Part shown: positions 56,946 through 64,000 of the stretch, in pieces
How the letters are laid out: each line of letters starts with the position of its first letter
Numbering within the stretch: the first letter of the stretch is position 1
Source of the DNA: Rhizobium sp. 11515TR
GTDB lineage: Bacteria > Pseudomonadota > Alphaproteobacteria > Rhizobiales > Rhizobiaceae
Direction of reading: 5' to 3'
Assembly (NCBI RefSeq): GCF_002277895.1
Contig: NZ_CP022998.1
Span: 2,151,501 to 2,215,500 of the forward strand
Length of the DNA stretch: 64,000 nt
Notes under the pieces: model-generated
Database searches by the model: none
Told to the model about the DNA's origin: nothing
Seen by the model: the letters and a program-made list of their open reading frames with translations, nothing else
Program-made: the position numbers and the translations under genes

Positions 56946-57002
56946 GTGCATAGTAAAATCGGCGAGGTGAGGGGGCGCCGCCTTCCTCAGACGGTCGTCC
57001 GG

Positions 57003-57296
57003 TCAGCGGAAGCGGATGATTGCGACTTCGCCTTCGAGTGCGCCTTGATAGGCGGAGGCATGCGGCTCTTCCTCCGGAACATCCGTCAGGAGGCCGATCT
57101 GGTCGAGGTCGGCCTCGATGAAGCCCTCTTCGGCAAGAGCGTTCAGTGCCTCGCGCACGGCGGTATCATCGTCGGGCGCTTTCAGCATGACGTGCAGGTC
57201 GATGCCTTCGCCGCCATCGGTCTCATAACCCTTGCCGATGATGATGAAGACCATGGGGCCGTCGGAATTGTTGTCATTGTCTGGCGCAGTAATCAT
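57003..57296 (-). CDS. Conserved hypothetical acidic protein
   Basis: 97 residues on the minus strand, with GAAGGAAGATCC upstream of MITAPDNDNNSDGPM. The body reads VFIIIGKGYETDGGEGIDLH then VMLKAPDDDTAVREALNALA and ends GEVAIIRFR, an acidic alpha/beta protein. No family recognised. It lies alone between the rpoBC and str operons, transcribed opposite to both. Confidence 0.65.
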   Translation of the reverse strand: MITAPDNDNNSDGPMVFIIIGKGYETDGGEGIDLHVMLKAPDDDTAVREALNALAEEGFIEADLDQIGLLTDVPEEEPHASAYQGALEGEVAIIRFR

Positions 57297-57804
57297 GGAT
57301 CTTCCTTCGGGAGTATCGAATCGACCCGGCGATTCCTTTTCGCCGCACGGGTCCGTCGGATGGAAATGTTCTTCCGTGATTCCTTATAGGGATTTTGCCG
57401 AAATACCAAAGTCCATCTTGCCGAAGGGGCGGCATTTCCGTATCCAATGCGCCAAATGGCTGGTTTGGCCGGGGTTTCAGGGCTTTATGACAAAGATAAT
57501 TTCTTAACCGGCCTTGACGAACCGGCGGGAAACCAGTAGTACCGCCGCCATCGGAACCCATGTGAGGCATGGCTATTCGGGGCGACGCGCCCTGGAGTTC
57601 ACCTCAAACAAGGTTCTAAACGCACGTTGAAGACACGAATGCTGCACGCACGACGCCACTTTTGGTGTCCTCTGCTTTTTGTGGTCCATCTGCGAGAGCG
57701 GATCGGGCCACGTTTTGCGCATTGAGACGAACGTGTGTCGTTGCCGGTGACGGCGCAAGTGAAGCCCGCAAGGGTGTCGACATAGATTTACAAGGGATGG
57801 TTGA
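57297..57804 (+). other. Long non-coding region upstream of str operon
   Basis: 508 bases. It should contain the promoter of the minus-strand gene on its left side and of the str operon on its right. A good sigma-70-like promoter is seen at 57514-57542, giving an untranslated leader of about 250 bases before rpsL. No gene or tRNA is visible in it; the leader may carry regulatory structure that I could not resolve. Confidence 0.5.
57514..57542 (+). promoter_or_regulatory. Probable str operon promoter
   Basis: TTGACG (57514-57519), 17-base spacer, TAGTAC (57537-57542). The -35 element is near consensus. Confidence 0.5.
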
Positions 57805-58176
57805 ATGCCTACCGTAAACCAGCTGATCCGCAAGCCTCGCCAGGCGCAGGTAAAGCGTAATAAGGTTCCCGCTCTCCAGGAGAACCCGCAGAAGCGCGGC
57901 GTTTGCACCCGCGTCTACACCACGACGCCGAAGAAGCCGAACTCGGCTCTGCGTAAGGTCGCAAAGATCCGCCTGACCAACGGCTTCGAAGTCATTGGTT
58001 ACATCCCCGGTGAAGGTCACAACCTTCAGGAACACTCTGTCGTCATGATCCGTGGCGGCCGCGTTAAGGACCTTCCGGGTGTTCGCTACCACATCATCCG
58101 CGGCGTTCTCGATACCCAGGGTGTCAAGAACCGCAAGCAGCGCCGTTCGAAGTACGGTGCAAAGCGTCCGAAGTAA
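57805..58176 (+). CDS. rpsL: 30S ribosomal protein S12
   Basis: 123 residues, [20 protein letters not shown]. The decoding-centre motif [20 protein letters not shown] keeps Lys43, and [20 protein letters not shown] keeps the second streptomycin-linked lysine, so no classic resistance substitution is present. First gene of the str operon. Confidence 0.99.
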
Positions 58177-58258
58177 TTCGGATTTTTTAGATAATCCGGC
58201 GCTGCGCGAGGTTCTCCGCGTGGTTAAGCGTCGCAACAGTTGAGAGACGAGAAGTTAC

Positions 58259-58729
58259 ATGTCCCGACGTCATAGAGCAGAAAAGCGCGAGATCAATCCG
58301 GACCCGAAGTTCGGCGATCTGGTTGTTACCAAGTTCATGAATGCCATCATGCTGGACGGCAAGAAGTCTGTAGCAGAAAACATCGTATATGGCGCGTTTG
58401 ACGCCGTGCAGGGCAAGGCAAAGCAGGAGCCGCTCGGCGTGTTCCATCAGGCTTTGGATAACATCGCTCCGCACGTTGAAGTCCGCTCGCGCCGTGTAGG
58501 TGGTGCTACGTATCAGGTTCCGGTTGATGTTCGTCCTGAGCGTCGCCAAGCTCTGGCCATCCGCTGGCTGATCACCGCTGCTCGCAAGCGTAACGAGACG
58601 ACGATGATCGACCGTCTGTGCGGCGAACTTCTCGATGCCTCCAACAACCGCGGCGCTGCCGTCAAGAAGCGCGAAGACACGCACAAGATGGCTGATGCCA
58701 ACCGTGCGTTCTCGCATTATCGCTGGTAA
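58259..58729 (+). CDS. rpsG: 30S ribosomal protein S7
   Basis: 156 residues beginning [20 protein letters not shown], with [20 protein letters not shown] and the C-terminal [10 protein letters not shown]. It nucleates assembly of the 30S head and in other bacteria represses the str operon. Second gene of the operon. Confidence 0.99.
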   Translation: MSRRHRAEKREINPDPKFGDLVVTKFMNAIMLDGKKSVAENIVYGAFDAVQGKAKQEPLGVFHQALDNIAPHVEVRSRRVGGATYQVPVDVRPERRQALAIRWLITAARKRNETTMIDRLCGELLDASNNRGAAVKKREDTHKMADANRAFSHYRW

Positions 58730-58759
58730 TCCCGAACGGTTTCGGAAAGGCAGTCCACA

Positions 58760-60859
<2,100 letters not shown>

Positions 60860-60925
60860 CCGGAATACCTATTGACCGATAACAAGAATTGATCCCTCAG
60901 GGGACAGGAAAACGGAGAGCCGAAA

Positions 60926-62101
<1,176 letters not shown>

Positions 62102-62409
62102 TTCGAAGACGGCCACTCCATCCGAGTGGCCGATTCGATGACATTATTATGATGCAAGCGGCACTAGCCGCTTGCTTATGACATAGAAATGTTGCAAATG
62201 GCGCGCGAGCGCGATTTGCGCGCTGCTTCGGATGACGAAGCGGCCAATGAAATTAACAATAAGGTGGGCCGAAAGGCCTAAAGAGTGGATAGGGATGCCG
62301 CAGTCGGCGTCCCTCTCGATCTTTGAAACCGGTGGTCCGCCTTAGGAAACAGAACAAACCGTGCCTTTTCGAAAGGCACGCGAGATAACAAACACAAGGA
62401 TAACGTCGA
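62102..62409 (+). promoter_or_regulatory. tuf-rpsJ intergenic region: terminator-like hairpins and S10 leader
   Basis: 308 bases. Hairpins: GGCCACTC/GAGTGGCC (62111-62131), GCAAGCGGC-acta-GCCGCTTGC (62154-62175) and CGTGCCTTT/AAAGGCACG (62360-62380), the last about 30 bases before the rpsJ ATG. The first two lack long T-runs. The arrangement suggests partial termination and a structured leader for the S10 operon, regulated by L4 in gammaproteobacteria; whether that holds here is unknown. Confidence 0.5.
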
Positions 62410-62718
62410 ATGAACGGCCAAAATATCCGCATTCGCCTGAAGGCGTTCGATCACCGGATTCTCGATGCTTCCACGCGCGAGATCGTGTCGACGGCGAAGC
62501 GCACCGGTGCAAGCGTCCGGGGCCCCGTTCCGCTTCCGACTCGTATCGAGAAGTTTACGGTAAACCGGTCCCCGCACATCGACAAGAAGAGCCGCGAGCA
62601 GTTCGAGATGCGCACGCATAAGCGCCTCCTCGACATCGTTGACCCGACCCCGCAGACGGTAGACGCGCTGATGAAGCTCGATCTCGCCGCCGGTGTCGAT
62701 GTTGAGATCAAGCTCTAA
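62410..62718 (+). CDS. rpsJ: 30S ribosomal protein S10 / NusE
   Basis: 102 residues starting [20 protein letters not shown] and containing [20 protein letters not shown] and VDIEIKL-like VDVEIKL end. It is part of the 30S head and also acts with NusB in antitermination, and links to NusG. First gene of the S10 operon. Confidence 0.99.
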   Translation: MNGQNIRIRLKAFDHRILDASTREIVSTAKRTGASVRGPVPLPTRIEKFTVNRSPHIDKKSREQFEMRTHKRLLDIVDPTPQTVDALMKLDLAAGVDVEIKL

Positions 62719-62757
62719 GGCCTCCGGTCGTCGAGCTGAGTGAGAAGGATTGAACCG

Positions 62758-63399
62758 ATGCGTTCAGGTGTGATTGCACAGAAGGTGGGAATGACCCGCG
62801 TCTATAACGACGCCGGCGAGCATGTCCCGGTTACCGTATTGCGTATGGAAGGCTGCCAGGTCGTAGCCCAGCGCACAGTTGAAAAGAATGGCTACACCGC
62901 AGTTCAGCTGGGTGCCGGCCAAGCTAAGGTTAAGAACACGACGAAGGCTCTTCGCGGCCATTTCGCCGTCGCAAGCGTAGAGCCGAAGGCCAAGCTCGCA
63001 GAATTCCGTGTCACGGAAGACAATCTGCTTGAAGTCGGCACCGAGCTTAACGCAGGTCACTTCACGGCGGGTCAGCTCGTCGACGTGACCGGCACGACGA
63101 TCGGTAAGGGCTTTGCCGGCGCCATTAAGCGCCACGGCTTCGGCGGTCTGCGCGCCACGCACGGTGTGTCGGTTTCGCACCGTTCGCACGGTTCGACCGG
63201 CTCGCGCCAGGACCCGGGCAAGGTGTTCAAGAACAAGAAGATGGCTGGTCACATGGGCCAGACCCGCGTCACGACGCAGAACCTTGAAGTGGTATCGACC
63301 GACGAAGATCGCGGTCTGATCCTGGTCAAGGGTGCGGTTCCCGGCTCCAAGGGTGCCTGGATCATCGTGCGCGACGCCGTCAAGTCGGCAGCGAAGTAA
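62758..63399 (+). CDS. rplC: 50S ribosomal protein L3
   Basis: 213 residues from [20 protein letters not shown] with GAGAAGG upstream; the alternative in-frame start at 62740 would add six residues before it. [20 protein letters not shown] and [20 protein letters not shown] are the conserved L3 loop that reaches the peptidyl-transferase centre. Second gene of the S10 operon. Confidence 0.98.
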   Translation: MRSGVIAQKVGMTRVYNDAGEHVPVTVLRMEGCQVVAQRTVEKNGYTAVQLGAGQAKVKNTTKALRGHFAVASVEPKAKLAEFRVTEDNLLEVGTELNAGHFTAGQLVDVTGTTIGKGFAGAIKRHGFGGLRATHGVSVSHRSHGSTGSRQDPGKVFKNKKMAGHMGQTRVTTQNLEVVSTDEDRGLILVKGAVPGSKGAWIIVRDAVKSAAK

Positions 63400-63412
63400 G
63401 GGAGCCAAACCA

Positions 63413-64000
63413 ATGGAATTCAACGTCAAGACCCTTGAGGGCAAAGACGCCGGGAAGGTTTCCCTTTCTGATGCGATTTTCGGCCTCGAGCCGCGTGAAG
63501 ACATTCTCGCTCGCGTCGTTCGCTGGCAGCTCGCCAAGAAGCAGCAGGGCACGCATCAGGCCAAGGGCCGCGCGGACGTAGCGCGCACCGGCGCCAAGAT
63601 GTACAAGCAGAAGGGTACGGGCCGCGCTCGTCACCATTCGGCTCGCGCTCCGCAGTTCCGCGGCGGTGGTAAGGCTCACGGCCCGGTCGCTCGCAGCCAC
63701 GAGCATGATCTGCCGAAGAAGGTTCGCGCCCTCGGCCTGCGTCACGCTCTCTCTGCCAAGTTCAAGGCTGAAGATGTGATTGTCATCGACAATCTCGTCG
63801 CTACCGAAGCCAAGACCAAGGCACTCGCTGGCGCTTTCGAGACGCTCGGCCTGACGAACGCTCTGTTCATCGGCGGTGCTGAACTCGACAGCAACTTCAA
63901 GCTCGCAGCCCAGAACATCCCGAATATCGATGTTCTCCCGGTTCAGGGCATCAACGTTTATGACATCCTGCGCCGCGGCAAGCTCGTGCTGTCCAAGGCT
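63413..64000 (+). CDS. rplD: 50S ribosomal protein L4 (3' partial)
   Basis: The frame opens at ATG 63413 ([20 protein letters not shown]) and runs to the window end without a stop, showing 196 residues. [20 protein letters not shown] is the L4 exit-tunnel loop. About ten further residues are expected beyond the window. L4 regulates the S10 operon in some bacteria. Confidence 0.98.
   Translation, partial: MEFNVKTLEGKDAGKVSLSDAIFGLEPREDILARVVRWQLAKKQQGTHQAKGRADVARTGAKMYKQKGTGRARHHSARAPQFRGGGKAHGPVARSHEHDLPKKVRALGLRHALSAKFKAEDVIVIDNLVATEAKTKALAGAFETLGLTNALFIGGAELDSNFKLAAQNIPNIDVLPVQGINVYDILRRGKLVLSKA

Overview
The window comes from a rhizobial alphaproteobacterium (Rhizobiaceae, Rhizobium-like). 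The evidence is the 1380-residue RpoB and 1402-residue RpoC, the rplKAJL-rpoBC and rpsL-rpsG-fusA-tuf-rpsJ-rplC-rplD gene order, and the high-GC codon use of the chromosomal part. The first ~38.4 kb is most of an integrated contractile-tailed (myovirus-type) prophage. Its left end, where an integrase is expected, lies outside the window. Its right end is a 3' tRNA-Gly(UCC) fragment at 38327-38373, which I read as attR.

Prophage layout. Bases 1-2574 hold early or regulatory genes: the end of a PAPS-reductase-like gene, a protein with a DnaA domain IV-like C-terminus, a zinc-ribbon protein and two small unknowns. Bases 2575-3420 are gene-free, rich in inverted repeats, and lead straight into a phage tRNA-Thr(UGU); a large structured phage RNA is possible. 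From 3517 a nearly unbroken plus-strand late operon follows. It holds terminase, a DUF1073-type portal, a Mu gpF-like head protein, a Nudix-DUF2213 fusion, a DUF2184-like major capsid, neck proteins, sheath and tube, a tail-assembly chaperone with a probable -1 frameshift, and a tape measure with a muralytic domain. It continues with a compact baseplate (hub, Gp138-like spike, gp25-like wedge, gpJ-like wedge, DUF2612), tail fibres, an acyltransferase, a beta-helix tailspike, an endolysin and a holin/spanin-like cluster. The region closes with a metallophosphoesterase, several tiny genes and seven small overlapping minus-strand genes next to attR.

The most striking observation is a ~65-residue beta-rich module that occurs five times inside four different virion proteins (second head protein, tail terminator, sheath twice, baseplate J). 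In three of them it appears to interrupt the host fold. Other points are the three-part Nudix fusion, a tail fibre that begins with a Sec-type signal peptide, and an acyltransferase-tailspike pair bounded by terminators.

Chromosomal part (38.4-64 kb). A DUF3597-like gene, the first tuf copy, a decayed P-loop kinase pseudogene with a 9-bp tandem repeat, a gene fragment, a sugar-nucleotide epimerase-like gene and a glycosyltransferase pair lead to tRNA-Trp, secE-nusG, rplKA, rplJL, rpoBC, and then the str and S10 operons. The two tuf genes, 21.5 kb apart, look identical in sequence while their flanks differ at once, which suggests gene conversion. Leaders with strong hairpins precede or separate rplK, rplJ, rpoB, rpoC and rpsJ, consistent with autoregulation or processing. 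All family names are from reading the sequence; no database search was possible.
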